Assembly: GCA_035048495.1 (NCBI GenBank)
Contig: CM068540.1
Coordinates: 11,702,829 to 11,766,828 of the forward strand
DNA: 64,000 nt
From: Euptelea pleiosperma
Taxonomy: Eukaryota; Streptophyta; Magnoliopsida; Ranunculales; Eupteleaceae
Reading direction: 5' to 3'
Position numbers and translations under genes: made by a program. Each line of letters begins with the position of its first letter. Within the stretch, counting starts at the first letter, position 1. The notes under the pieces were generated by a model that was not told where the DNA came from, made no database searches, and saw only the letters and a list, made by a program, of their open reading frames with translations. Positions 1 to 11,913 of this stretch are shown here, in pieces.

Positions 1-323
1 TAATTTAGGTCTATTAATGGGCTAAAATAGCCCAAGGCCCATGGGTATCAACTGGGCTTCAAATTAAATAATAAAAAGGCCTAAAAGGTCACTAAAATGG
101 CTCTGAAAGCCCACCGAACAAACATGGCTCTAAACCAATAATAAATAGGCATTAATACTAAATACACATATTTAATACGAATAAAAGCAAGGCATTACAA
201 TTTGACTATCTCATTCAGTTTGTTAGTTAGCTAGCTTATTCAGCCTACTGGTCATCCTGTAAGGCCTCATGAACGTCCGAATGGGTCTATCAATTTGTCC
301 ACTATGAACAAGAGTGAGGCCCA
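1..323. other. Flanking non-coding DNA, no gene seen
   Basis: AT-rich sequence outside the first retrotransposon, without a usable reading frame or a recognised repeat terminus. It is the left half of the insertion site of the SIRE-like element. The right half resumes at 31599 after the duplicated target tcttc. Confidence 0.6.
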
Positions 324-1169
324 TCTTCTAAAATTTCACCAGTCCATTCTCTTTAACTCAATATACCTAGAAGGGGGGGTTGATTAGGTATTTAAAATTA
401 ATTATACTTACGTAGTTTTACTGGATGGTGGTAAGGGAATAAAATCGCATGCCTTAGTTGTTTAATAAAAGATTATCACAACCGACTCAAATCAAATATA
501 CCTCCGTGGTATATTGTCTTTTTGTCATTTGATCTAATCAAGATACATTGTGGAATACAAACAAACAATCACACAAGATAAGAGATTTTTACGTGAAAAC
601 CTTATCCAAGAAAAAACCACGGGACCACGTCCAGACGGAAAGTATCACTAACTAAAAAGTTAAACGAAACAAAGGTTACCTACGCAGCATCGTTGCAAAT
701 ACAGCTTCCAACCTTAGCCAAGGCCTACTACCGATGCGTCCACGTCCTCTGAATCAACGCTATGAATCCACGCGCATCCTTCTAGCCAAGAAGCTTATCC
801 ACTTATTCAGTTTGGTACACCCCAAACCTACCATCGATCGGCTCCTCCAATCTTAATTCTCAACACTCCCGCCTTTGCAGAAGGTGAAGGATTCTGTACA
901 CCCTAAACCCTAAGTTACTCAAATGGTGTTGAGTCACACTGGTACACTCAAGCTACTAGGTTGAATATAGAAGTAGAAAACCTAAGCTGAGAAAAAGATC
1001 AAGCTCTTGGCCTTGATCAAGAAGAGAACGAGCTCACAAGATGTGAATGGAAAATAAGCTTGTTGCTCTTCGAATGGACACTCTAATAAATATAACATTT
1101 ACTTATCTCTCTTGAAGATTGAGTCACTCTATGTCTCTGTGTGTATTTAGAGAAGGCATAGAAGGATTC

Positions 1170-1177
1170 TATTTATA
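1170..1177 (-). promoter_or_regulatory. TATA box of the SIRE-like LTR
   Basis: TATAAATA on the minus strand, about 755 nt from the LTR start. It is conserved in the other LTR at 30798-30805. The CCAAT-type palindrome array begins about 70 bp upstream, as expected for a Pol II core promoter in U3. Confidence 0.6.
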
Positions 1178-1242
1178 GAATTCCAAGACCCTAAGTCGTG
1201 TGGAACGTGGGATAATGGAACCAAGAATTTCGGATCTGAGAA

Positions 1243-1585
1243 AGATCAATTCTGTTCAAAGTCCAATCGATTATACACTTGGTCCAATCGATTGGGGATA
1301 AGTGTCCAATCGATTGGACTCAATAATATTTCTGTTCTGAAGGCACCAATCGATTGTACAGGCTTCTCCAATCGATTTGACTCATATAACTTTCTATCCC
1401 GAAGGCTCCAATCGATTTCACAGTTTCCAATCGATTGTGCTCAAATAGATTTCTGTTTCATAGTCACCAATCGATTACACAGTGTCTCCAATTGATTGGA
1501 CTCAAATGAGTTTCTGCTTTGTAGTCTCCAATCAATTACACAGTGTGTCCAATCGATTGGATTGGGAATACATGTTCAATCGATT
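1243..1585. repeat. Array of CCAATCGATTGG palindromes in U3
   Basis: About twelve intact or one-to-two-base variants of the 12-bp palindrome CCAATCGATTGG (or its CAATCGATTG core), irregularly spaced at roughly 15-45 bp. Each unit holds a CCAAT box on both strands. The same array is in the other LTR copy (about 30888-31250). Short reading frames across it, rich in NRLD and IDWT, are translations of the repeat and not proteins. Confidence 0.8.
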
Positions 1586-1931
1586 GGACTATCCCATTAG
1601 TCAATATAATTGACTTAGACTCGGGTTGTTCCAATGATTAAGTTTGACAATTATATTTTGTTCATTTTAATCAACTCCTATGGCCACTAAGTCACTTACC
1701 TTCCTAATTTAGCATACACGATCGTTAACTGACAGATCGACAGTTACTCAGATGACTCATGTCGTCAACCATCTGATTCTTGCTGTCTTTGTCTTTTAGT
1801 CTTCACGTAGTTGGCAAAGTATGCGTACCATGACATCTTCACACTACACTAGTGATCGTAGGAACGGTTACACGAATGTTTTTATGTCAAACAGAATCTT
1901 TGCCAAATTGAATATAAAAATATTCCTTATA

Positions 1932-1948
1932 ATCTCCCTCTTTGGCAA
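1932..1948 (-). other. Polypurine tract of the SIRE-like element
   Basis: Minus-strand CCAAAGAGGGAGAT abuts the LTR start. The equivalent CAAAGGGAGGAGAT precedes the LTR at 57277. Such a tract primes plus-strand DNA synthesis. Confidence 0.75.
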
Positions 1949-2726
1949 TTCCGTGACAAAAAATATTTAATCATATAGAAAGTAAAAAATAGAAAATTCA
2001 ATCACACCCTCTTACATGATTCACTCACTGAAAGTAGGGTTTTTCCGTGTCGTCGAATCGGAACGCCTAGAATCAACACATTTGTAATTTGATCCAAATT
2101 TTAATCCTGCAAAATATGAACTTTTGTATAGGGATTTGTGTCGGATGTCGATCCGCACTCAGGATTAGGGATTAGCGCAAATAAGAACATGAAATGACGG
2201 ATTTTTTCATAGAAATCGATGCGAATGATGGTGGGGTGAGAGTGTTGATTTGAAGTGGATTTTTAAAACATGTTATTGATAGAGATATCATTACCCACTA
2301 ATTAAAACAAAAAAATGCGAAATAAATCAAACCTTAAAGATCAAAAAAAATTCTTCATTAATGCATAAACAACCATCCATTACATTGAATCAAAATCGAG
2401 TTAACATGAGCCAAAAAAAAATAAAATAAAGAAAAATAAATGAAACCCTAGTGAAGATTTAGAGAGAGAAAGCTAGTCTAGAGAGAGAAAATAAGAAAAA
2501 GCGGGAGAATTTCTAAAGAGAAAGCTAGAAACATAGAGAGATAAGGAAGTAAAGAGAGAGAAATTAAGAAACCTAATCCTAGAGAGAAGGCTAGAGAGAG
2601 AAAGATGAAGAGAAGAGGTTATCTTGAACTATTTGATGGAGATCGGCTAATGAGGGTATATGTGCACACGTGGGTGCACCATGAGGAGGGTTTCGGCTTG
2701 ACGTGGTGCTATCCAAAGGGGAGCAT

Positions 2727-5362
2727 TGAAAGTAGGGTTTTTCCGTCATTGAGAGAACGACCCTAATCTCAACACGTTTGTAATTAATCCGTTTCTTTTT
2801 CTCTGCAAAAATTAAGAATTCTAGCATAGTGGAAAGTCAGAGTCGAATCCGCACTCGGGATTAGTGAACGTGCAGTAAAGAACATAAAATGACGGACTTT
2901 CTTCCTAGAAATTGATGGAAATGATGGTGGGGTGAGAGTGGTGATTGAAATGGTCTTTAAAACATTATTTGTTGTGATTTTAGAGAGAGAATGCTATAAA
3001 TATCAAGAGCATTAAGAACACAGATAAAGCAAAGCATGAAAGGTGACCTATTACAATCAAGTAATAATGAAAACTAAAATTTATTCAAAGTAATTAAAAG
3101 TCTTACAATATTTGCTGGAACTACACTAAGTTAAGAAAGCAACAATGAGAGAGAGAGAAATAAAGAAAAAGAAGAGAGAGATTGTAGAGAGAGAAAGTGA
3201 CTAAAAGGATCTAGAGAGAGAGAAGTAGAGAGAGAAAGAGAGGAAAGGAGAGAGAAACTTACCACGATCTTACCATTGGAAGGGAATCGACCATTGGATT
3301 AGCCTTGGGATGAATCAGTGGGTCGGATTATTGACCAAAGCGGTCCGCAGCGTGTTGGGTGCATGATGCAGTTAGAGTGGCTGGTTGCACATGGTGTGGA
3401 AGGCGGAGTTTTCATCGGTGCTCATGGAGAACATCAGTTTAGGGATCATGATGGTGACCACACAAGGGACGGTGGTGTGGAGGTGAAGCCATGGGGGGTT
3501 GATGGTGGTGCAAGCTGTGGAGCGCCACCACGGTTGCTGTTTGGAGAGGAGAATCACCACCAATCCGTTGAGGTTTCCAGGCGGCACAGAGTCGTGGAGT
3601 GATGGATGTGGAGACCGGTTGTTCAGCAAGGATGGAGAACGGTAGGGGCGATCTCCTTCACTTATTCATCTTCTTTTTCTTCTTTTTCTCTTTTTTTTTT
3701 ATTTTCTGCTGGTTTTTCTTTTGGCTTGGAAGAAAACGGTCAAGAAGAAGAAGAGGGTGACTGCAGGTCTACAAATAACGATGATGAGAGGTGGTTGGAT
3801 GCACGGCCTGGTTCGATGCTGAAGAAAAGAACGGCTAGCAGTGGGGTGCCCGTGATGAAGAAGATGTAGTTGAGGACGGTTTAGCAAACCGTTGAGAGGA
3901 TCAGCAGCCTCCACGTAGAGGAGCAGCAACCACACCAAGAAGACGTGGTGAAGAAGAGGAGGTAGGATACTCTAGGGAGAGGGGCTGCTGGACTGGTTGG
4001 GGGGGGGCGCTGCCGACCGGAGTTGCAGGCTGCAACTCCGGTAGAAAACGGTAATGACAAAAACGAAAACGAAAAATATGAGAAGAAGAAGAAGAAGAAG
4101 AAGAAGAAGAAGAATAATCCTTACCAGACGGCCGGAGTTGCAGGCAACTCCGGCGAAGACGTGAAGAAGATGAAGAAAAGGAAAAAGAGAAAGAAGAAAA
4201 AGAAGGAGTATGGGGCCGAGGGAGAAGGGAAAACGTGGGGAAGAGTAAAGGGGAAGGATTGGAAGAGATTGGAGGGGGATTAGGGTTCGAACGAACCCTT
4301 CTCCCTCCTCTTATAAAGCTCCCTATTTCCTTTAATGGAAATAGGGTATTTTTGAAAATAAAAAAATATTTTTTTTTTTTTTTTTTTAAAGTAAAAATCT
4401 ACTTTTCTATGGGGAATCTCCCCAATTAGTGGACCCCCCATTTTTTTTGAAATTTAATTAAAATTCTTTAGAAATTCATGGGGTCCACTAACTGGTCGGA
4501 CAGCGGGTCGATGATGATGGGCCCGGCTACTGGCCCACATGGATTTATGATGTCCATTGTCTCACAAGATGATGTGACAGACGGTCTGATGGCGATCGGA
4601 TGGATGGTGACTTGATTGGGATCCAGATTGGTAGATCGACGGATCTAGAAAGATCCAACGGTCTGATTGAAGATCTAATGGTCCGATGGAAGATCCAACG
4701 GTCAGAAAGCTAAGGGAGATGAGATAGAGCCAAAGGGTAGGAGTTCTGGGGTTAGGTCGGTAGATTCGAGGATCGAGAGATGAAGAGAGAGAGAGAATAA
4801 GAAGAGATGAGAGAGAAAGTATCAAAAAATGGAGAAAAGTATTGGCAGAGGGTCTGGAACCCTGGTCTTCACTGTGACCATCCTCACGCTTCTCTAGTAG
4901 AGTAGACTATCATTCCTTGCTGACTCATGTGGCTTTAAACGCTTTGGTCCGTCTCTTGGTCATTGGCTCTCCTGTTCTTTTCGTTCTTTGGGCTGACTTT
5001 TTGGTCCTCTTATTCAGCCCATATTTGGCCCATATCTTCTAGTCATAGCATGTGGGCTCTTTAAGCTTTGATAATGGGCTTTCATGATCGATTTGGGCCC
5101 ACAAGTCTCGAGAATTGTCCCATCGGGGTTTCCTGCGACAGAAGAAGCGCGTAATGAGACTTTATCAGAACGGCTTAATATCTAGACTTCCGAAAATGTG
5201 TTTAATGCATGCAAATATACCATTTCGTCCAGAAAAGTGTGTTCTATGCAACACAAGAGACTCTTACGTGGAAAAGTAGATAAATAGAGTATTTTAACGT
5301 AGGAGAATGCAATAACGCTAAAAGGATAATTGCTTAAAATAAGCACTTTTGAGCGAATATCA
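2727..5362 (-). repeat. 3' LTR of Athila-like element B
   Basis: 2636 bp, TGAAAGTAGGG..GAATATCA on the plus strand. It contains GAGA-rich tracts (about 3145-3250), an (AAG)n run (about 4080-4113), palindromes built on CCGGAGTTGCA (4017-4041 and 4132-4153) and a TATA-like TTATAAG on the minus strand near 4312. Small ORFs inside recur unchanged in the partner LTR because the LTRs are duplicates, and show no sign of being genes. Confidence 0.85.
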
Positions 5363-7282
5363 CAACCCCCAACCAGCATGTTGCCAATCCTTGGCAATTA
5401 GTGCGAAATAAATGAGCTTAAAAGGGCTCTGCACATGCTGCACACTTTTTCATATTAGCTCCGGGAAAACACCGTTCGTTAAATTATTGAATGGATGCAA
5501 AAATAGTTACACGCTAGCGAAGAGTTTGAAAGTTTTGGCAAGACTACAGACTGATAATCATGACCCAGAATAGTCAGACGCTGCGTGTGTGTGTGCTCAA
5601 CATTCTCATCATCCGACAGTAAAGATTTCCAGATCACCTCTAAGTTTTTCTGCCTCGACCTCAAATCTCACATGTTTAGCACTCAGAATAGAATCACACA
5701 AGAAGGGTTTTCTTCTTTTCTCTCAATTTATATGTGAGGAGATGTATTTAATATAAAGAGGCAAAAGATCTCACATATGTTTTATTTGAAGGAAGGACAT
5801 CTTTAACAGAAGAAGATCTCATGATTGGAATACCACTTCACTCGGGAACTTCAGATCAAACTCTATAGCTTCTCTTTCTCCAATCTCCACATTTTATGAT
5901 CGTACTATCCTAGAATCAAGTAGGATTTCCTGGGTTGTAATGAGGCTTAGGTCAGGTGTAGAGAGATAAAGGAATCCAGGATTTCAAAGATCTTGAGAGG
6001 ATATTGCCCTTTTCTAGAATTTTTCCTGCGGCGTAACACCATTATCTGGTTCTTTTTCCTTTTTTCGTATTTTTCTCTTTTTCTTGATATTTCTGAGACT
6101 GCTCAATTTCTTTTCAGCTCTTCTTCATACTTTCTTTCCATATTTTGTTTTTGGCTTGAACCACTTTCTTTTCCTTTTGATTCTTCTTCTTTACTTTTCT
6201 TTTTCACAGTACACCCACATCAGTTATTCTTTTGTCCATCTCAAAATAAGGGTAGCCAGTCATGTTTCGTAGCTGGACTGGATTTTAGGTTGATGGGTTT
6301 GCAAAGAAAAGGCTTTTATAGAAAGGTTCAAAGGGTTTCTAGTGAAGTATAATTCAGGTGAGTAAAAAGGCTGAATGGTTCAGAAAAAATGGCCTAAATC
6401 ATTTTCTAGGGTTTGCACTATCATGTATGCTGTCTTGACTGGATATAGAGAAGGTTCTGTCGTAGTAATCCAATGTTGATGTCGTTCCGAGTTTTATGAT
6501 CGAAGCAAAAGATAATGAGATCTCTCAACGAATATTGCGGGCATGAAGAATAGTGAGTCATCTTGTGACTCAGAATTGTTGTATAACACTCTAAATTGAT
6601 TAAAGGCTCGAAAGCTCACTGGGTTAGGTCTCCACAATTATTCTCACAGGATCTCCAGAATTTCTAAACTTAGGGTGACTCTGATATTGATAGTGTACAA
6701 TTGTGCCGAATATGAGTTTTTCTGAGTTTTCAAACCTGCTGTAGTCACGCTTGACTTGACTCAACGCTAACTTTAAACAAAAATTGACATCCTCAATACT
6801 GACTTAACGAAGGTTTTTTAGCTAATCAAAGTCAGGGTATTTGACACATTTTTTGAAATTCTAGAAAACTTTTGGAGAACATCGGAAATCACCCCAAAAA
6901 TAAAAAGTTTTTTTTTTTTTTTATCAAAATGAAGACATGAGTTTTGGTAAATACCCCACCCCCAACCAAAATACAGCACCGTCCTCGGGGCTCATGACCG
7001 GGACATAAAATGATGAAAAATCAGTAAAGATGATGCAAAGGATCAGGGAGGATGTTACCAAGTCAGCAGAAACTCGACAGTGAGTGATACCTGATGATCG
7101 GAAGAATGAATGTACCTACATTTCCAAAGATATAATAATAATAACAAATGCATGAGACTCATGTACTCAAGGAATACCGGAATTGCCTTTCCGAAAGTGC
7201 TAAGTTTTACGTCTGCAGCCAGACATGACGGGGGTGACAGGCACTCCCAACCAAGTTGGAACTCAGGAGACTGAGTGGATCA
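5363..7282 (-). other. 3' non-coding tail of element B, with polypurine tract
   Basis: About 1.9 kb between integrase and the 3' LTR. Athila elements often keep an env-like ORF here; none can be read on the minus strand. A purine-rich GGTTGGGGGTTG directly before the LTR (about 5363-5376) is the likely polypurine tract, and a similar G-rich run lies at about 6956-6968. ORFs on the plus strand here are short and low-complexity (T/C-rich). Confidence 0.6.
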
Positions 7283-8236
7283 TCAGTCGACATAGGCAGG
7301 ATCGATGAGATCAATTTCAAAAGTCTGAATGAACGACACATCAAGTTCATGGAATTGCTTAAGACGCTGACCATTGACCTGGAATGAGGAGTGATCCTTG
7401 GGATCCTCAATAGTGATTGCCCCAAAGGGTGTGACTGCGGTGACCGTATAAGGACCGGTCCACCTAGATTTCAGTTTCCCAGGGAAGAGATGGAGACGAG
7501 AATTATAAAGAAGGACCTTCTGTCCTGGATGGAACTCTTTCCTGAGGATGCTCTTGTCATGTATCCACTTCATTTTTGCTTTGTAATTCTTGGACAAGTT
7601 GTACGCATCATTTCTGAGTTCTTCTAACTCATTCATTTGAAGTTTCCGCTCATCCCCTGTGGAGTCTAGGTCGAAGTTGAGTTTCTTAATGGCCCACAGG
7701 GCACGATGTTCAATCTCTACCGGTAGATGACAGGGTTTCCCAAAGACGAGACGATAGGGAGACATATTGAGTGGGGTCTTGTGGGCAGTTCTGTATGCCC
7801 ATAAAGCATCAGTGAGACGAGTAGACCAGTCTTTACGTATGGTATTGACCGTTTTCTCCAAGATCTGCTTGATCTGACGATTAGAAACCTTCACTTGACC
7901 ACTAGTCTGCGGATGATAAGCTAGGGCAACCTTGTGGGTTACCCCATACTTTTTCATTAATTTCTCGAATATCTTATTGCAGAAATGGGTGCCCCCATCA
8001 CTAATGATGGCCTTAGGGGCACCGAATCGGGCGAAGATGAACTCCTTTAGGAATTTGACCACCACTTTGTGGTCATTGGTCTTGGTGGGAATGGCTTCTA
8101 TCCATTTGGATACATAGTCTACCGCAAGGAGAATGTACTCAAAACCATAGGAAACGGGAAAGGGGCCCATGAAGTCGATGCTCCAGATGTCAAAGATTTC
8201 ATCAACCTGGATGGGAGTGAGGGGCATCATGTTCCT
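7283..8236 (-). pseudogene. Athila-like integrase core and C-terminal region
   Basis: A continuous frame of about 315 codons. The integrase catalytic core would insert element cDNA into chromosomes. The first two acidic residues are seen in SIDFMGPF and ISDGGTHF. Exactly 35 residues after the second Asp, where the catalytic Glu belongs (usual context GQxE), the sequence reads GQVK, so Glu is replaced by Lys. The C-terminal part contains [10 protein letters not shown] and the [11 protein letters not shown] tail common in Athila polyproteins. A TAG stop separates it from the upstream RNase H/zinc-finger frame, in the same reading frame. I infer the protein is inactive. Confidence 0.9.
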
Positions 8237-9247
8237 CTAGGAGATGCGGCCTAGATGCTGGCAATTAGGACAGGTTTTGCAGTAGATATGGGCATCTTTA
8301 AATAGTGTAGGCCAGTAGAATCCGCATTGCAGCACTTTTTCTACAGTCTTCTTAGTGCTGAAATGACCACCACAAGGTTGGTCATGACATGAGGACAAGA
8401 TATTGAGTTGGTCCGACTCAGGGACACAGAAACGAATGATTTGGTCAGGACAGTATTTATACAAATAAGGGTCATCCCAAGAGTAGTACTTAACTCTTGC
8501 TAGGAATTGGCTTTTGTCCTGTTTTGACCAGTGTGAAGGCATTTCTTCGGTGACAAGGTAGTTGACAATGTCAGCATACCATGGATGAACGGAGATAGCA
8601 AACAGTTGTTCGTCTGGAAAGGTTTCAGGGATGGGCTGGGTGTCGAAGGATGACTCTAAAGTCAGTCTAGACAAGTGATCAGCCACTACATTCTCAGTTC
8701 CTTTCTTATCCTTAATCTCGAGATCGAATTCCTGCAGTAAGAGAATCCATCGAATTAATCGAGGCTTGGTTTCCTTTTTCGACATGAGATAACGAATGGC
8801 TGTATGATCAGTGTACACTACCACCTTAGTGGCTAAGAGGTACTGACGGAATTTATCAAGGGCGAAGACTACCGCCAGGAGTTCTTTCTCAGTGGTGGAG
8901 TAATTCATTTGGGCAGAGTTAAGAGTTTTGCTCGCGTAGTAGATCACGTGTGACCTTTTCTCAACTCTCTGCCCTAGAACGGCTCCTAAGGCATAGTCAG
9001 AAGCATCGCACATTACCTCAAAAGGTAGAGTCCAGTCCGGGGGACGGATAATGGGCGCAGTAGTGAGCTCAGATTTGAGACGCTCAAATGCCTTGACACA
9101 GTCAGCATTAAAGTCGAAAGGACTATCTTTAGCCAGAAGATGGGATAGAGGTCGAGCGATTTGAGAGAAGTCCTTGATGAATCGCCTATAGAACCCTCCG
9201 TGTCCCAAAAAGGACCGGATGTCACGCACAGACTTAGGAGTAGGCAA
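8237..9247 (-). pseudogene. Athila-like RT connection, RNase H and integrase zinc finger
   Basis: About 336 codons. It opens with the end of the RT domain ([21 protein letters not shown]), then an RNase H with its acidic residues in place ([38 protein letters not shown]), and then the HHCC zinc finger of integrase (H..H..CKTCPNC). The fingers and palm of RT, including the YxDD active site, are absent. The frame joins almost directly to sequence just after protease, so roughly 0.7-1 kb was deleted at about 9245. The frame ends in TAG, beyond which the integrase core continues in the same frame. Confidence 0.88.
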
Positions 9248-9515
9248 GGTCGACTAGACACTGCTTAAGAATATCTTTGGTGGAGTCCGGGATTAGACTC
9301 TCAACGGCACACATTTCATCGGTCACTTCGCGATCGGCATCTTGTTGCATTAAACGAAAGATGTTGACCTCAGCTTTGAGGTTACCGAAAGCAATGGACA
9401 TGTTTCTATCCCGGCACCCGATGTGTGCATTCGCAGTGGCAAGAAAGGGACGGCCTAAGATGACTGGAATGCGGTTATCCTGACATGGCTCGGTGTCGAG
9501 AATGATAAAGTCCAC
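9234..9515 (-). pseudogene. Athila-like protease-to-RT linker, frameshifted
   Basis: About 93 codons continuing the protease domain in a new frame, including VILGRPFLATANAHIGC, the conserved segment that closes retroviral-type proteases in Athila. It is separated from the upstream gag-protease frame by a probable one-base loss in a T run near 9515-9530. It stops at the deletion junction where the RT core should begin. Confidence 0.8.
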
Positions 9516-11100
9516 AGGATAATAAAAGTGTCAGCGACTTTTACTAAGACATCTTCAATGATTCCTCTTGGAATCTTGATGGACTGATCAGCCAATTTCA
9601 GGGTGACATTGGTAGGCTTCATATCTTTCAGTCCTAACTGCTGATATACCGAGAATGGTATGAGGTTAACGCTAGCCCCTAAATCTAGCAAGGCAGTGCA
9701 GCTAAAGTTGTCTCCAATTTCACATTGGACAGTTGGGCTACCTGGATCCTTGTGTTTGATCACACTATTGCGTTGAATGAACGCGGTAGCTTTTTCGGCC
9801 AAGAAGGCAGCTTTGGGTACATGCGTACGCCGCTTAACTGTGCACAAGTCCTTGAGGAATTTGGCATAGGAGGGGATTTGTTTGATAGCAGAAAGGAATG
9901 GGATATTAATCTGGACGTCTTTAAAGACATCTAAGATCTCAGAGAATTGATGATCCCGCTTATCTTGGACAAGTCTATCCGGGAAGGGAGGCTTTACTCG
10001 ACAAATGGATTTGTCTTTAGCCTTCGATTTTTGCACAGGGATATCTGATGTAGGTGCAGAGGTAGAAGAAGCAGAGGTAGGATTGGTACTAGTTTCCTCT
10101 GTATGAGTGATGGGTGCTGGAGATGGTACCGGCGGTGGTTGGACTCCCATGTCCACAGTTTTTCCAGATCGTAGGGTGGTTACAGCTTGCACCTCCCCTT
10201 GACAGTTCTCATTCTGGCTCTGAGATTGGGAACCGATCTCATATATTGCTCCTTTGACATTTCCTTTTGGGTTAGCAATGGGTTGGCTAGGAAAAATGCC
10301 TTTAGCTTTCTCAGCTTCCAAGTTGCCTAAGCGTTGCTCTAGACGAAGCATGGATTGTTGTTGCTGTTGCTCTAGGCGTTGCATAGATTGTTGTTGCTGA
10401 GTAATGAGTTGAGCTAGAAGGTCTTCGATACCGGATTTGGGGACCGACTGTTGGGGGGCAGCTAATGGGAGCTGAGGCACCAATTCGTGACTCGAGCTCA
10501 TCGGGGCATTATAGTTATAGGCTGGAGAATTAGTTGGGACAATTGGTTGGTTCTGAAAGGTCTGTGGGACTCTTTGCTGATTCTGAAATGTGCTCGGTTG
10601 TCCAGAGTATTGACCCTGTTGGAACTGCTGGTTCTGAGTAGATGGGTATTGATTCTGCTGGTATTGTCCCTGATTGAATTGCCTATTGGGTTGATTGAAC
10701 CCAGGAGGATACATGCCCTGAGGCTGACGTGGAGGTTGAGCTTGTGGTTGAGTAGACTGAGGCCTCCAAGAGAAGTTAGGGTGGTTTCTCATGTCCGGAT
10801 GATAAGATTGACTATACGAGTTCTGAGTGGGTGGTTTGTATGTGCTGAAAGCACAAACTTCTTCCTGAAGAGGATTAGACCATCCTTCATTCAAAGGACA
10901 ATGCTCAGTAGTATGAGAGGGTTGCAGACAAAGGGTGCAGGATTCCATAGGGCTCTCTTGTCCCACATGCATGACTGGGGTAGATTGTTGAGTAGGCTTT
11001 TGTACAGACACAGCCAGTGTCGAGACTGACTTGCTCAACTCTTGAATGACTGATCGAAGCTCAGTATCAGCTGTAGCATCATGTCCCTTGTTGTCCTTTG
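9455..11100 (-). pseudogene. Athila-like gag C-terminus and aspartic protease
   Basis: A frame of about 527 codons. It holds a zinc knuckle (CTLCLQPSHTTEHC, CX2CX4HX4C), a Q/P/N-rich linker with repeated QFQQGQYxxQ-like units and a glutamine-rich coiled stretch. These are followed by the protease active site LLDLGASVNLIP. The first half of gag lies in another frame at 11035-11913, so a frameshift occurred at about 11090-11115. The last 20 residues are a frameshift product. Confidence 0.85.
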
Positions 11101-11913
11101 GACTGAAGTGGTTCGACTAAACTCTGAGTCAGTCGTCCAATGTTGAGAGTTTTCTCCTAACTCTCCCAAGAATTTGTATGCATCGGTCGGAGTTTGGTGC
11201 AGGAATTTTCCTTGGCACATTGACTCTACCATGGTCCGGGACTCATCAGTAAGTCCCTTGTAGAAGACATGGACAAGATTGCCCTTGTCGATGCTATGGT
11301 GGGGGCACTTAGTCAGGTAGTCTTGGAATCTATCCCACGCTTCAAAAAATTTCTCATCGGACTTCTGTCGAAAGTCCTGGATGAGTTGCTTCATTTGGTT
11401 GGTCCGAGTCATGGGGTAGAATTTAGACATGAATTTGCCCACCAACTCTTTCCAACTGCTGATTGAATCAGCGGGTAAGGAGTAAAGCCAATCTGAGGCT
11501 CGGTCTTTGAGCGAGAATGGAAAAACTCGCAGACGGACATTGTCATCATCAAGGTTCTGATTCTTGAAAAGTAGGATGACATGTTGGAATTCCCTAATAT
11601 GGGAATATGGGTCTTCTCTTGGGAGACCACGAAAGGTTGGCAGCATTTGGATCGTCTGCGGTCTGATCTCAAACTGTACCGCTGTAGTAGGTGGGAGAAT
11701 AATGCAAGTGGGTGGATTCGCAGAGATAGGGGCGAACGTCTTGATAAGAGTTCGTTCGACTGCCATGACTACAAAGGTAGTAGTACTGGGGGAGGCGGGT
11801 GGGGAAAGAGATGGGGAAGAATTCAGTAGAGGATCCACTGTAGGTACGTGATTCTCAGATCGAATCAAGCGCTTGTTCGGACGAGTCCAAGCGGGCATAC
11901 GCTGAAGAGGCAA
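11035..11913 (-). pseudogene. Athila-like gag N-terminal half (capsid region)
   Basis: About 292 codons from a plausible ATG at 11913. It contains the retrotransposon gag capsid fold region, recognisable from LPTFRGLPREDPYSHIREF, FPFSLKDRASDWLYSLP and WKELVGKFMSKFYP. Its last ~25 codons are out of frame relative to the rest of gag. It would form the virus-like particle that packages element RNA. Confidence 0.85.

Larger units (their letters stand above)
329..1931 (-). repeat. 3' LTR of the SIRE-like element
   Basis: It matches the LTR at 25933-31593 along its length. The ends are eroded: the canonical TG..CA appears on the minus strand as TA..TA (transitions). A polypurine tract lies directly upstream at 1932-1948. 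U3 carries the CCAATCGATTGG array (about 1243-1585) and a TATA box (1170-1177). Confidence 0.85.

Noticed and set aside
1292..1495. ORF with repeated NRLD/IDW-type residues (also 30827-31157)
   Set aside because: It is the CCAATCGATTGG array translated. Reading frames exist on both strands and carry no protein signal.
1243..1585. CRISPR-like spacing of repeats
   Set aside because: The repeats are 12-bp degenerate palindromes at irregular intervals inside a plant LTR, with no leader or cas genes.
3318..3602. Conserved 94-codon ORF, identical at 14197-14481
   Set aside because: The identity follows from the two LTRs of one element. There is no homologue, no promoter context, and overlapping antisense ORFs are equally long.
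4023..4283. Lysine-rich ORF (also 14833-15213)
   Set aside because: It translates an (AAG)n tract inside Athila LTRs and differs in length between the two LTRs through slippage.
5993..6352. 119-codon ORF in the Athila 3' tail
   Set aside because: On the opposite strand to the element, T/C-rich, with F/S runs and no env-like features.
10487..11029. 180-codon plus-strand ORF
   Set aside because: Antisense shadow of the Athila gag Q/P-rich linker.
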